64,000 nucleotides of DNA from Flavobacterium cauense R2A-7 (GCF_000498475.1 NZ_AVBI01000001.1:1-64000); one strand, 5' to 3'. Counted from the stretch's first letter, positions 45,245 to 52,029 are shown. Made by a program: numbers and translations. Notes: generated from the letters alone by a model not told the origin.

Positions 45245-45252
45245 CAAAGCTA
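45245..45252 (-). promoter_or_regulatory. predicted -7 element of the metH-metF transcript
   Basis: TAGCTTTG on the minus strand, matching TAnnTTTG, about 23 bases upstream of the S-box aptamer. The -33 region lacks a clear TTG. Confidence 0.5.
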
Positions 45253-45348
45253 ATCATTAATTTTAAATTCGGAAATATTTTCTAAATTTTGATTTAAAAA
45301 ACAACTATTTTAGATTTTTATACTTATATTATATATTTATTCAGAATA

Positions 45349-46521
45349 TTAATCTAACGCTTGACGCAAATCGTTAATAACATCCTGTACAGTTTCCAAT
45401 CCTACGGAAACACGAACCAAACCGTCGGTGATGCTTACCGCTAATCGTTCTTCTTCCGACAATTTACTATGCGTAGTGGATGCCGGGTGCGTCACAATGG
45501 TTCTTGTGTCACCGAGATTTGCTGACAACGAACACAATTGGATTTTATCCAAAAATTTTCGCCCAGCTTCGATACCTCCTTTAATTTCAAACGCTACAAT
45601 ATTGCCGCCCAAACGCATTTGTTTTTTAGCAATCTCGTATTTTGGATGGGATTTTAAAAATGGGTATTTTACCTTATTCACATTCGGATGATTTTCTAGG
45701 AACTCAGCTACTTTTACGGCGTTTTCGCAATGTTTTTCGACGCGAACCGGTAGGGTTTCCAAACTTTTCGATAAAACCCAAGCGTTGAATGGCGACAAAG
45801 CCGGACCGGTGTTTCTTGAAAACAGGTAAATTTCACGGATTAAATCAGCCCGCCCAACTGTGATTCCTCCTAAAACACGTCCTTGACCGTCTATTAATTT
45901 GGTAGCGGAATGCACCACCAAATCCGCACCGTATTGGATTGGATTTTGCAGAAACGGAGTCGCAAAGCAGTTGTCTATAATTAAAATCAGGTTGTGTTTT
46001 TTGGCGATTTGCCCTAACAATTCCAAATCGATAATGTCCACTGCAGGATTTGTAGGCGATTCAGCAAAAAGGATTTTCGTATTCGGTTGAATGTAACTTT
46101 CGATGGTTTCCGGTTGGTTGATGTCGAAATAACTGGCGGTAATGTTCCATTTTGGAAAATACTTCGTGAACAAGGTATGCGTCGAACCGAACACACTTCC
46201 TACGGAAACGATGTGGTCGCCTGATTTTAACAAAGCGGCAAAAGTCGAATAGATTGCTGCCATTCCTGTAGCAAATGCATAACCGTCTTCTGCACCTTCC
46301 ATTTGGCAGATTTTTTCTACGAATTCCGACGTATTCGGATTACTGAATCGGCTGTAAATATTGCGTTCCTTTTCTTCCGTGAAGGAAGCGCGCATGTCTT
46401 CCGCATCTTCGAAAACGAAACTGGAGGTTAAGTATAAGGGTACGGAATGTTCTAAAAATTGGGTGCGTTCGTTTTGGGTTCTTATGGCCTGGGTTTCGAA
46501 GCCGAATTCTGTATTATTCAT
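45349..46521 (-). CDS. metZ: O-acylhomoserine sulfhydrylase (Cys/Met metabolism PLP enzyme)
   Basis: A 390-residue PLP enzyme of the cystathionine gamma-synthase/MetZ family. The PLP lysine is Lys208 in VHSATKLIDGQGRVLGG; Asp183 (IIDNCFATP) contacts the cofactor, and SRFSNPNT near residue 58 is the neighbouring-subunit phosphate contact. It most likely makes homocysteine from O-acylhomoserine and sulfide, after MetX. A cystathionine-forming activity cannot be excluded. It follows the AK-HSD gene after a 141-base gap with a dispersed repeat. Confidence 0.82.
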   Translation of the reverse strand: MNNTEFGFETQAIRTQNERTQFLEHSVPLYLTSSFVFEDAEDMRASFTEEKERNIYSRFSNPNTSEFVEKICQMEGAEDGYAFATGMAAIYSTFAALLKSGDHIVSVGSVFGSTHTLFTKYFPKWNITASYFDINQPETIESYIQPNTKILFAESPTNPAVDIIDLELLGQIAKKHNLILIIDNCFATPFLQNPIQYGADLVVHSATKLIDGQGRVLGGITVGRADLIREIYLFSRNTGPALSPFNAWVLSKSLETLPVRVEKHCENAVKVAEFLENHPNVNKVKYPFLKSHPKYEIAKKQMRLGGNIVAFEIKGGIEAGRKFLDKIQLCSLSANLGDTRTIVTHPASTTHSKLSEEERLAVSITDGLVRVSVGLETVQDVINDLRQALD

Positions 46522-46573
46522 AGTATTTTTATTTTGATTAAAAGTTATTTGGAAAGCGCAACAAGTTCATTTT

Positions 46574-46653
46574 TTGTCATTTCGCCCAACAGGAGAAATC
46601 TCATAATCAACGTTTTAAAATGATGGGATTCCTCCTTTCGTCGGAATGACAAC
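46574..46653. repeat. dispersed imperfect palindrome, second repeat family
   Basis: TTGTCATTTCG at the left and CCTTTCGTCGGAATGACAA at the right are arms of an imperfect inverted repeat (GTCATTnCG / CGnAATGAC; AGGAGAAATCTC against GGGATTCCTCCT). From memory, elements of the form TGTCATTCCGACGAAGGAGGAATCTC are scattered in Bacteroidota genomes. It fills the gap between AK-HSD and metZ and could fold in the mRNA. Confidence 0.55.
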
Positions 46654-46662
46654 GTTTTCGCT

Positions 46663-49080
46663 TTATTTGCTTTTTTCTGCCAGTCTTAAAATATCACCAA
46701 AAACCCCTCTCGCGGTTACAGCTGCGCCCGCGCCCGCGCCCTGAATTACAATTGGATGCTCGCCGTAGGATTCGGTATAGATTTCGAAAATGGAATCGGA
46801 ACCTTTTAATTGTCCAAGCGAACTTTCCTGTGGAACAGAAACCAAACTCACATCCAACTTCGCTCCGTTTTCTACCGATAAATCACCGGACAAATCGCCT
46901 ACGTAACGCAAGACTTGGTTTTCGGCTTGGTTGGTTTTAATGTTTTGATAAATCGGATTTAATTCTTCCAATCGTGCAAGAAAATCAGCCACACTACCTT
47001 CTCGTAAATTTTCAGGAATCAGGTTTTGGATTTTGATTTCAGAAAACTCATTGCTCAAATCCAGTTCGCGGGCAAGGATTAATAATTTCCTGCCGACATC
47101 GTTTCCGTTCAAATCTTCGCGCGGATCGGGTTCGGTGAAACCTTTTTCGATGGCCTCTTTCAGAACATCACCGAACGTTTTGTCGGTAGCGGAAAAAGTA
47201 TTGAACAAATAACTCAGCGTTCCTGAAAAAACACCTCGAATTCGGGTAATATTTTCACCCGAATGGTGCAACAATCGAATCGTATCAATCAACGGTAATC
47301 CGGCCCCTACATTGGTTTCGTATAAATAATTCTTCTGATAAAAGTTTAAATTCTCGCGCAGGTTTTTGTAGAAACTGTATTCTTTGGTATTGGCTATTTT
47401 GTTGACGGAAACCAAGTCGAAACCGTTTTTGATCAGTTCGACATAATTAGAAACAAAATCTTTGCTCGCCGTAGCATCGATAGCGATTAAGTTGCCTAGA
47501 TGTTGGTCTTTAACCGCTGCCAAAATATTTTCTAAGGATGATTTTTGAAGAGAACTTTCCAGTTCGGATTGCCATTGCACGGAAACGCCTTTTGCGTTGA
47601 AGATGAACTGACGAGAATTTGCAATCGCCACCACATTCAGTTCGATACCTTTGCGCTGAATGATATTGTCACGACTTTCCAACAACTGGTTGATCAGTGT
47701 TTTTCCAACCGTTCCATGCCCGAAGATTACGAGATTTATCTTTTTAGTGATGCCAAAAATTTCGCTATGTATGACGTTCAGCGCTTTTTTCAACTGAACA
47801 CGTTCTACTACCAAACTCACATTTTTTCCGGTGACAGTATTGTTGAATAAAATCGGTACAATTTGGTTGCGGATTAACGCATCATACGGTTTGTTGAACG
47901 TGGCCAATTCCTGTCCGATGATGGAAATCACTGAAACATTTTCTGTCAGATACACACTGCTCACGTCATTGGTATAAAAATCTAATTCGAATTCAGCTTC
48001 GATGGCGGCTTTGGCTTTTAAAGCATCGGCAGCATTTACAATAAACCCGATACCTCTTTCCGAAGAACCTTGCGAAATGATGCTTACGCTGATGTTGTTC
48101 TGCGCCAATACCCTGAAGATTCTCGCATCGATGCCCGGTTTTCCTAACAAACCACGGCCTTCTAAATTCACCAAGGTTACATTTTCCAAAACCGAAAGCG
48201 ATTTGATGCCTTTACGTGAGTTTTCGGAATTGATTAACGTTCCGTTGTGCGTATGGTTGAAGGTATTTAAAATGCGAAGCGGAATTTTCTTTTCAATTAG
48301 CGGGATGATGGTTTTCGCATGAAGAATGGTAGCGCCGAAAGTGGCTATTTCGTTGGCTTCTTCAAAAGAAAGCTGATCGATTTTTTTAGCATCCGGCACT
48401 AAATCCGGGTTGGCAGTAAAGATACCGTCTACGTGGGTGAAACTTTGCAGTTCTTCGGCATCTAAATAATTGGCTAAAAGAGAAGCGGTGAAGTTGCTGC
48501 CGTTGCGCCCTAAAGTGGTGGTTTCCCCGTCGGTACTGGAAGCGATAAAGCCGGTTACGATGTTAACCGTAGTTCCGTTGTTGGCAGCAAAATGGTTTTG
48601 AACGTTTTTTCGGGAAATGACATCTACCGGTTGTGCATTCCCGAACTTGGCATCGGTTTTAATCAGTTGGCGGGTATCGGAAAAATGGGCGTTGATACCC
48701 TTGTCTTTTAAAGTCTGAGTAACCACTTTTCCGGAAATTACTTCGCCTTGCGCCAAGACATTGTCTTTGATCTTTTTGCTGTAATCGCCCAAAAGCGCCA
48801 CACCTTCAAATAATTTTTCCAGCAATCCGAATTCTGAAGACAAATCTGCCGACGAATTCCCTTTCTGATAGTTTTTGAAATTTTCTAATTGTACCTGATA
48901 GACTTCGTTTTTCTTGGCTTTTTCCAGAATTTCTTCCAGCTCATCGGTGGCATTTCCGATGGCCGAAACCACTACCGCAAACTTTTCCTGCTGTTTGACT
49001 TTGTCTAAAATAATGTTGATGGCTTTGTCGAATCCGTCGCCGTAAGCCAACGATTTTCCTCCGAATTTTAAAATTTTCAT
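46663..49080 (-). CDS. thrA: bifunctional aspartokinase / homoserine dehydrogenase
   Basis: An 805-residue fusion. The aspartokinase domain (1-290) starts with KILKFGGKSLA and contains TLGRNGSNFTASLLA; two ACT domains follow (about 300-440), then homoserine dehydrogenase (about 450-805) with the NAD motif VIFGHGTVGKTL, VNKIANT and the catalytic region KGFTEPDPREDLNGNDVGRKLLIL. It supplies homoserine for methionine and threonine. The first motif has Lys where most aspartokinases have Thr (KFGGTS). It overlaps metX by four bases and lies in the methionine locus, so metL would be an equally good name. Confidence 0.9.
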   Translation of the reverse strand: MKILKFGGKSLAYGDGFDKAINIILDKVKQQEKFAVVVSAIGNATDELEEILEKAKKNEVYQVQLENFKNYQKGNSSADLSSEFGLLEKLFEGVALLGDYSKKIKDNVLAQGEVISGKVVTQTLKDKGINAHFSDTRQLIKTDAKFGNAQPVDVISRKNVQNHFAANNGTTVNIVTGFIASSTDGETTTLGRNGSNFTASLLANYLDAEELQSFTHVDGIFTANPDLVPDAKKIDQLSFEEANEIATFGATILHAKTIIPLIEKKIPLRILNTFNHTHNGTLINSENSRKGIKSLSVLENVTLVNLEGRGLLGKPGIDARIFRVLAQNNISVSIISQGSSERGIGFIVNAADALKAKAAIEAEFELDFYTNDVSSVYLTENVSVISIIGQELATFNKPYDALIRNQIVPILFNNTVTGKNVSLVVERVQLKKALNVIHSEIFGITKKINLVIFGHGTVGKTLINQLLESRDNIIQRKGIELNVVAIANSRQFIFNAKGVSVQWQSELESSLQKSSLENILAAVKDQHLGNLIAIDATASKDFVSNYVELIKNGFDLVSVNKIANTKEYSFYKNLRENLNFYQKNYLYETNVGAGLPLIDTIRLLHHSGENITRIRGVFSGTLSYLFNTFSATDKTFGDVLKEAIEKGFTEPDPREDLNGNDVGRKLLILARELDLSNEFSEIKIQNLIPENLREGSVADFLARLEELNPIYQNIKTNQAENQVLRYVGDLSGDLSVENGAKLDVSLVSVPQESSLGQLKGSDSIFEIYTESYGEHPIVIQGAGAGAAVTARGVFGDILRLAEKSK

Positions 49081-50075
49081 GCTTGTTTTGTTTTTAGTTT
49101 AGTTGTTGTGAATGTGTTTTTAAGAATTTGATTTAATTGTTCGAACTCGATTAGAAAAGCATCGTGTCCGTGAATCGATTGTATTTCGCTATAGTGTACT
49201 TTTGAATTGACGCGTTTCAGGATTTCGTAGGTTTCGCGGTTTTCATCGGCGGTAAAGAAATAATCCGAATCGACCGAAATCAGATGAATTTCTGCAGAGG
49301 TTTCTTTGGCGAAAGCTAAAAATTGGCCACAATTCGTACTTTCCCCAATCGTTTTCAGCAGATGATTCATCAGTTTATACGATTCTAACGCAAATCGGTT
49401 TTCCAGTTTTTGACCGTGATGCAACAGCCAACTTTCAATTTGGTACAACTCCTGATTATCGTTCTTGCTTCGGTTGAATTTGGCTTTTAACGATTGTGGC
49501 GTTCGATACAAAAGCATCGCATGTAATCTAGCATCATACACAGGATTTTCGGAATTGTTCAGAATTTTATCTTGTACTAAAACATTCGCAATCAGCCAAT
49601 CCGAAGCTTTCCAATCCGAAGCCACCGGAATAAGGTGCTGAATATTTTTGGGTTGCAGAAAAGCCATTTCCCAAGCGATACCGCCACCCAAACTTCCGCC
49701 AATGACAGCAAAAAGCTGTGCTATTTTTAACGAATGAAGTCCTTCCCAAAATAATCTTGCAATATCTTTTGCGGTATACTCTTTGTAATTCTGAATTAGA
49801 TTTTCGGCTTGACCGTCGAAACCGTTGCCCGGAATATTGAAAGCGATTATCGTGTAAAAACCGGCATCTATAGTTTTATTTTCACCAATTAGGTCATTCC
49901 ACCAACCATTTTGACCAATTACTTGTGAGTTCCCGGTTAAGGCATGATTCACCACAACCACCGGAGCCGTTCCAATGAGCTGTCCAAACACCTGATAATA
50001 CAAAGGCAACCAGCGTTTGTAAACACCCTGTTGCAAGGTGAAATCGAAAATATCTATCTTTTGTAAAGTGCTCAT
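49077..50075 (-). CDS. metX: homoserine O-acetyltransferase family protein
   Basis: A 332-residue alpha/beta hydrolase of the MetX group: VVNHALTGNS (oxyanion-hole region), GWWNDLIGENKTID, FNIPGNGFDG and the nucleophile elbow VIGGSLGGGIAWE with Ser128; the final catalytic His is in IHGHDAFLIE. It activates homoserine for sulfhydrylation by MetZ. It is somewhat shorter than proteobacterial MetX (about 370). It is preceded by two leader-peptide attenuators and is translationally coupled to the AK-HSD gene. Confidence 0.88.
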   Translation of the reverse strand: MSTLQKIDIFDFTLQQGVYKRWLPLYYQVFGQLIGTAPVVVVNHALTGNSQVIGQNGWWNDLIGENKTIDAGFYTIIAFNIPGNGFDGQAENLIQNYKEYTAKDIARLFWEGLHSLKIAQLFAVIGGSLGGGIAWEMAFLQPKNIQHLIPVASDWKASDWLIANVLVQDKILNNSENPVYDARLHAMLLYRTPQSLKAKFNRSKNDNQELYQIESWLLHHGQKLENRFALESYKLMNHLLKTIGESTNCGQFLAFAKETSAEIHLISVDSDYFFTADENRETYEILKRVNSKVHYSEIQSIHGHDAFLIEFEQLNQILKNTFTTTKLKTKQA

Positions 50076-50146
50076 TTTATTTCTTTTAACGCTTAATTAT
50101 TTTACAATTTTTATTGCTTTTCAGAATCCGAAATCAATTCCGATTT

Positions 50147-50186
50147 AAAAAAAAGTCCTTCCGGATTGTTTACCAAAAGGACTTTT
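50147..50186 (-). terminator. attenuator terminator A2, before metX
   Basis: On the minus strand a 14-bp stem AAAAGTCCTTTTGG / CCGGAAGGACTTTT (two T-G pairs) with an 8-base loop and a T8 tail, about 70 bases before the metX ATG. Its 5' arm segment CTTTTGG (50179-50173) is perfectly complementary to CCAAAAG (50228-50222) in the preceding leader gene, which would act as antiterminator. A small hairpin TTATAGT / ACTGTAA between peptide and terminator is shared with module B2. Confidence 0.88.
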
Positions 50187-50209
50187 ACAGTTTGAACTAT
50201 AACCTGAGA

Positions 50210-50308
50210 TTAACTCATTCGCTTTTGGCAGTAACAATACAGCATTGGACACATACACATGTGCATCATCGTGTTCATAGCCATCATTGTTGTTGCTGTC
50301 GTTTTCAT
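50210..50308 (-). CDS. methionine-rich leader peptide A2 (upstream of metX)
   Basis: A 32-codon frame, ATG at 50308 to TAA at 50210. Ten codons are Met, nine of them after the first, mostly in codons 8-22 (TMMAMNTMMHMCMCPML), and four are Cys; it ends QKRMS. The antiterminator strand CCAAAAG spans codons 27-29, after the Met cluster. A ribosome starved for Met-tRNA would stall upstream and leave CCAAAAG free to pair with the terminator arm, so metX would be read. ORF and pairing are seen; regulation is inferred. Confidence 0.82.
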   Translation of the reverse strand: MKTTATTMMAMNTMMHMCMCPMLYCYCQKRMS

Positions 50309-50364
50309 TGGGTTTCTAATTCGGTTGTAAATAATTAAAAATTGTGTTGTGTTTGGTTATGCTA

Positions 50365-50397
50365 TAAAAAAAACCTCTGTGGAATGCAGAGGTTTTT
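50365..50397 (-). terminator. attenuator terminator A1
   Basis: On the minus strand AAAAACCTCTG / CAGAGGTTTTT with a 7-base loop and trailing T run, between leader peptides A1 and A2. Its 5' arm CCTCTGC (50392-50386) is perfectly complementary to GCAGAGG (50436-50430) inside leader A1. Confidence 0.85.
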
Positions 50398-50414
50398 GAC
50401 AGTATTCGTTCGAA

Positions 50415-50483
50415 TTAAGCAAAAAACATCCTCTGCGGAAATCCGCACATCATATCCATCATAAATTGCTTAACTGTTCTCAT
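50415..50483 (-). CDS. methionine-rich leader peptide A1
   Basis: A 22-codon frame, ATG at 50483 to TAA at 50415. Six codons are Met; codons 8-13 read MMDMMC. The antiterminator strand GCAGAGG lies in codons 17-18, following the Met codons. It is the first of two modules in series on the metX transcript. It matches leader B1 (51623-51691) in length and in the pattern of its first twelve residues. Confidence 0.78.
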   Translation of the reverse strand: MRTVKQFMMDMMCGFPQRMFFA

Positions 50484-50503
50484 TATTAATTTTAATTCTG
50501 CGA

Positions 50504-50511
50504 CAAAATTA
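50504..50511 (-). promoter_or_regulatory. predicted -7 element of the metX leader transcript
   Basis: TAATTTTG on the minus strand, a match to TAnnTTTG, about 20 bases before leader A1. It lies downstream of the OsmC terminator, so metX has its own transcript. The 589-base gap between metX and OsmC is otherwise taken up by the two attenuators, this element and that terminator. Confidence 0.5.
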
Positions 50512-50597
50512 GATATTTTTTCCGTTTAAAAAAATAAAGTAGATATTTTTTCTAAAATATTTTATTTAAAATCAATTTAACAGAATATTTTTCTTTT

Positions 50598-50644
50598 AAA
50601 AAATCTCCCCTGACGTTGTTGACAGACGGTATCAGGGGCGATTT
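50598..50644 (-). terminator. terminator after the OsmC gene
   Basis: On the minus strand AAATCGCCCCTGA ... TCAGGGGAGATTTTTT, a long stem with one mismatch, ends in a T run. It lies about 20 bases past the OsmC stop and separates that transcript from the metX transcript. Confidence 0.8.
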
Positions 50645-50664
50645 AACAAACAAAACAACTATCG

Positions 50665-51123
50665 TTATGCAGCATCATGCTGCTTGTATTCTTTTAATAA
50701 AGTCAGCGAAACCGGAGTAGTATTCATCAGATTATCACGTAGCGGACATCGCTCTTTTACTTCATCCATCCATTGTTTCAAAAGTCCCAAAGGCGCATCA
50801 GAAACCGGTTTCACAACTACTTCAATTTTTCTGAAACCGGCTCTGGAGCGGGTTGGAATACCTTTTGCTTTCTTGGTTTCCAATTCCCCAACAATTTCCA
50901 CCTGAACCGACTGCAATGCGATACCAAGCTCTTCTGCCACGAGCAAACCCACCGCGTTAATACTCCCGGCAAAACCCGCGAGTAAATAATCGGTCGGGCT
51001 AGGTCCTACTGCCGAATCACCCGAAACGGAATTGGTAATACTTACATCGAAGGTGTTCGTTTTCACCAAAAACTGATTATCATTTCCTGAAAACCCTGTA
51101 ATTACAACTGTTTTACTACTCAT
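50665..51123 (-). CDS. OsmC family protein
   Basis: A 152-residue OsmC/Ohr-like protein: SGDSAVGPSPTDYLLAGFAGSINAVG with Gly-Ser in place of the usual first peroxidatic Cys (normally ...GYAAC...), and only one late Cys (KERCPLRDNLMN). In peroxidase members two cysteines are needed, so this one may have lost hydroperoxide reduction or use another chemistry. It follows a 58-residue ORF and two attenuators with Met/Cys-containing leaders, suggesting a link to sulfur metabolism. Confidence 0.8.
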   Translation of the reverse strand: MSSKTVVITGFSGNDNQFLVKTNTFDVSITNSVSGDSAVGPSPTDYLLAGFAGSINAVGLLVAEELGIALQSVQVEIVGELETKKAKGIPTRSRAGFRKIEVVVKPVSDAPLGLLKQWMDEVKERCPLRDNLMNTTPVSLTLLKEYKQHDAA

Positions 51124-51134
51124 GGTTTCGTTCT

Positions 51135-51311
51135 TTAGATGAAAAGGAATTCGTTTTCTTCTGCATTGATTTGCAGGATCAAAAGCTCTGAAGCAGAGAT
51201 TATTTCTTCCTGAATTGCTGTGATTTGCTCCTCAAACAAGCTGTTTGGCGCGTTTTCTATGGAGGAAACTATTGATTGTATTCTTCTTATTTTTTCTTTT
51301 AAAGCTGTCAT
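51135..51311 (-). CDS. small helical protein upstream of OsmC
   Basis: A 58-residue frame, ATG at 51311 to TAA at 51135, ending 11 bases before the OsmC ATG. The product is predicted to be all helix with many Glu and Ile (KEKIRRIQSIVSSIE, EEQITAIQEEIISASEL) and has no membrane segment and no Cys. It begins about 36 bases after the second terminator of its attenuator pair. No family recognised. The tight position between an attenuator and OsmC argues that it is a real gene. Confidence 0.65.
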   Translation of the reverse strand: MTALKEKIRRIQSIVSSIENAPNSLFEEQITAIQEEIISASELLILQINAEENEFLFI

Positions 51312-51346
51312 GATTTTTATTTTTTATTTGATTGAAATTGATTTAA

Positions 51347-51386
51347 ATAAAAAAGTCCTTTCGGATACGTTACCAAAAGGACTTTT
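51347..51386 (-). terminator. attenuator terminator B2
   Basis: On the minus strand AAAAGTCCTTTTGG / CCGAAAGGACTTTT (14 bp, one T-G pair) with an 8-base loop and a T-rich tail. The 5' arm is identical to that of A2. CTTTTGG (51379-51373) can pair with CCGAAAG (51428-51422) in leader B2 with one G-U pair. Confidence 0.85.
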
Positions 51387-51409
51387 ACAGTTTGAACTAT
51401 AACTTGAGA

Positions 51410-51508
51410 TTAACTCATCCGCTTTCGGTAACAACAATGGAAAATATGACGCATATAATTGCACGTAAATCGTTTATTGGATTTTTTAATTGTTACTGTA
51501 TTTTTCAT
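51410..51508 (-). CDS. leader peptide B2 (upstream of the 58-residue ORF and OsmC)
   Basis: A 32-codon frame, ATG at 51508 to TAA at 51410, the same length as leader A2 and sharing its start (MKxT) and end (KRMS). The Met cluster is missing; instead there are scattered Cys, Met, His and Tyr codons (CNYMRHIFHCCY). The antiterminator strand CCGAAAG follows the Cys-Cys-Tyr codons. It may respond to Cys as well as Met, or to general sulfur amino acid supply. That is inference. Confidence 0.7.
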   Translation of the reverse strand: MKNTVTIKKSNKRFTCNYMRHIFHCCYRKRMS

Positions 51509-51562
51509 TTTTACTCTTTTCTTATTTTATTTTATTTTTTGATTCTGAAAACGGTTCAGAAT

Positions 51563-51591
51563 AAAAAAAGCCCCTGCGGTTGGCAGAGGCT
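51563..51591 (-). terminator. attenuator terminator B1
   Basis: On the minus strand AGCCTCTGC / GCAGGGGCT (9 bp, one T-G pair), loop CAACC, T7 tail. CTCTGC in the 5' arm (51588-51583) is complementary to GCAGAG (51643-51638) in leader B1. Confidence 0.85.
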
Positions 51592-51622
51592 CTAATTGTA
51601 TATTTTAAATTTGACTTTCAAA

Positions 51623-51691
51623 TTAAACAACAGCACGCTCTGCGGAATTTTTCCACATAAAATTGCACATATATCGTTTAATTGAATTCAT
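51623..51691 (-). CDS. leader peptide B1
   Basis: A 22-codon frame, ATG at 51691 to TAA at 51623, containing Met-Cys and Met-Trp pairs (codons 8-9 and 12-13). It parallels leader A1 in length and in residues 1-12. After that the DNA TTCCGCAGAG is kept in both, but it is read in a different frame, so the RNA pairing segment rather than the peptide is conserved. Confidence 0.7.
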   Translation of the reverse strand: MNSIKRYMCNFMWKNSAERAVV

Positions 51692-51713
51692 TTTTTTCTC
51701 TTTATTAATATTG

Positions 51714-51744
51714 CAAAATTGATAACTATTTTTGGATTGACCAA
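51714..51744 (-). promoter_or_regulatory. possible promoter of the B1-B2-OsmC transcript
   Basis: On the minus strand TTG (51744-51742), a 20-base spacer and CAATTTTG (51721-51714), one mismatch to TAnnTTTG, about 22 bases before leader B1. Weak but well placed. The 718-base gap between the 58-residue ORF and metK contains the B1/B2 attenuators, this element and, on the other strand, the metK promoter and aptamer. Confidence 0.4.
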
Positions 51745-51851
51745 ATAAAAAATCGAATTTTAACATTTTCAATTATTAAACAATAATTAAAGCCTTCAAA
51801 ACCAATCTTTCATTACGAATATTTAAAAAACAAAAAAAAGTCAAGTTTCGC

Positions 51852-51880
51852 TTGCAGATTAAAATTGTTTCATACATTTG
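51852..51880 (+). promoter_or_regulatory. predicted metK promoter
   Basis: TTG (51852-51854), an 18-base spacer and TACATTTG (51873-51880): a full match to the Bacteroidota consensus. The transcript would begin near 51887, just before the SAM-II-type aptamer. Confidence 0.7.
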
Positions 51881-51892
51881 CAAACGAAAACA

Positions 51893-51963
51893 AGAGGAAA
51901 AATTTGAACTGATTGCAACCTCTGATACTAATCCGTTTGGTATCAAAAAAATGCTAAAGCAGT
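51893..51963 (+). promoter_or_regulatory. SAM-II-type riboswitch aptamer before metK
   Basis: The layout fits the SAM-II H-type pseudoknot. P1 is AGAGG (51893-51897) with CCTCT (51919-51923); loop 1 contains TTTGAACTGATTGCAA; the 3' part is AAAAAAATGCTAAAGCAGT. P2 would pair ACTG (51908-51911) with CAGT (51960-51963). The conserved words GATTGCA and TGCTAAAG are as in known SAM-II. An extra hairpin, GATAC (51924-51928) with GTATC (51940-51944), is inserted in the connecting loop. It should sense SAM, the product of MetK. Recognised by motif, not by a covariance search. Confidence 0.75.
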
Positions 51964-52029
51964 AACTACTACTCCTTTAGGCAATCCCTGCAATTTTTTT
52001 TCCTCGCTTAAATTTAAACTAATTTAATT

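Noticed and set aside
44912..45348. tRNA or other structured RNA gene in the metH-metZ gap
   Set aside because: The structured part is fully explained by the SAM-I aptamer and the dispersed repeat; no cloverleaf or CCA end was seen.
51951..51965. Mini-frame ATG-CTA-AAG-CAG-TAA before metK
   Set aside because: These bases are the conserved 3' strand of the SAM-II-type aptamer (TGCTAAAG), so the tiny frame is incidental.
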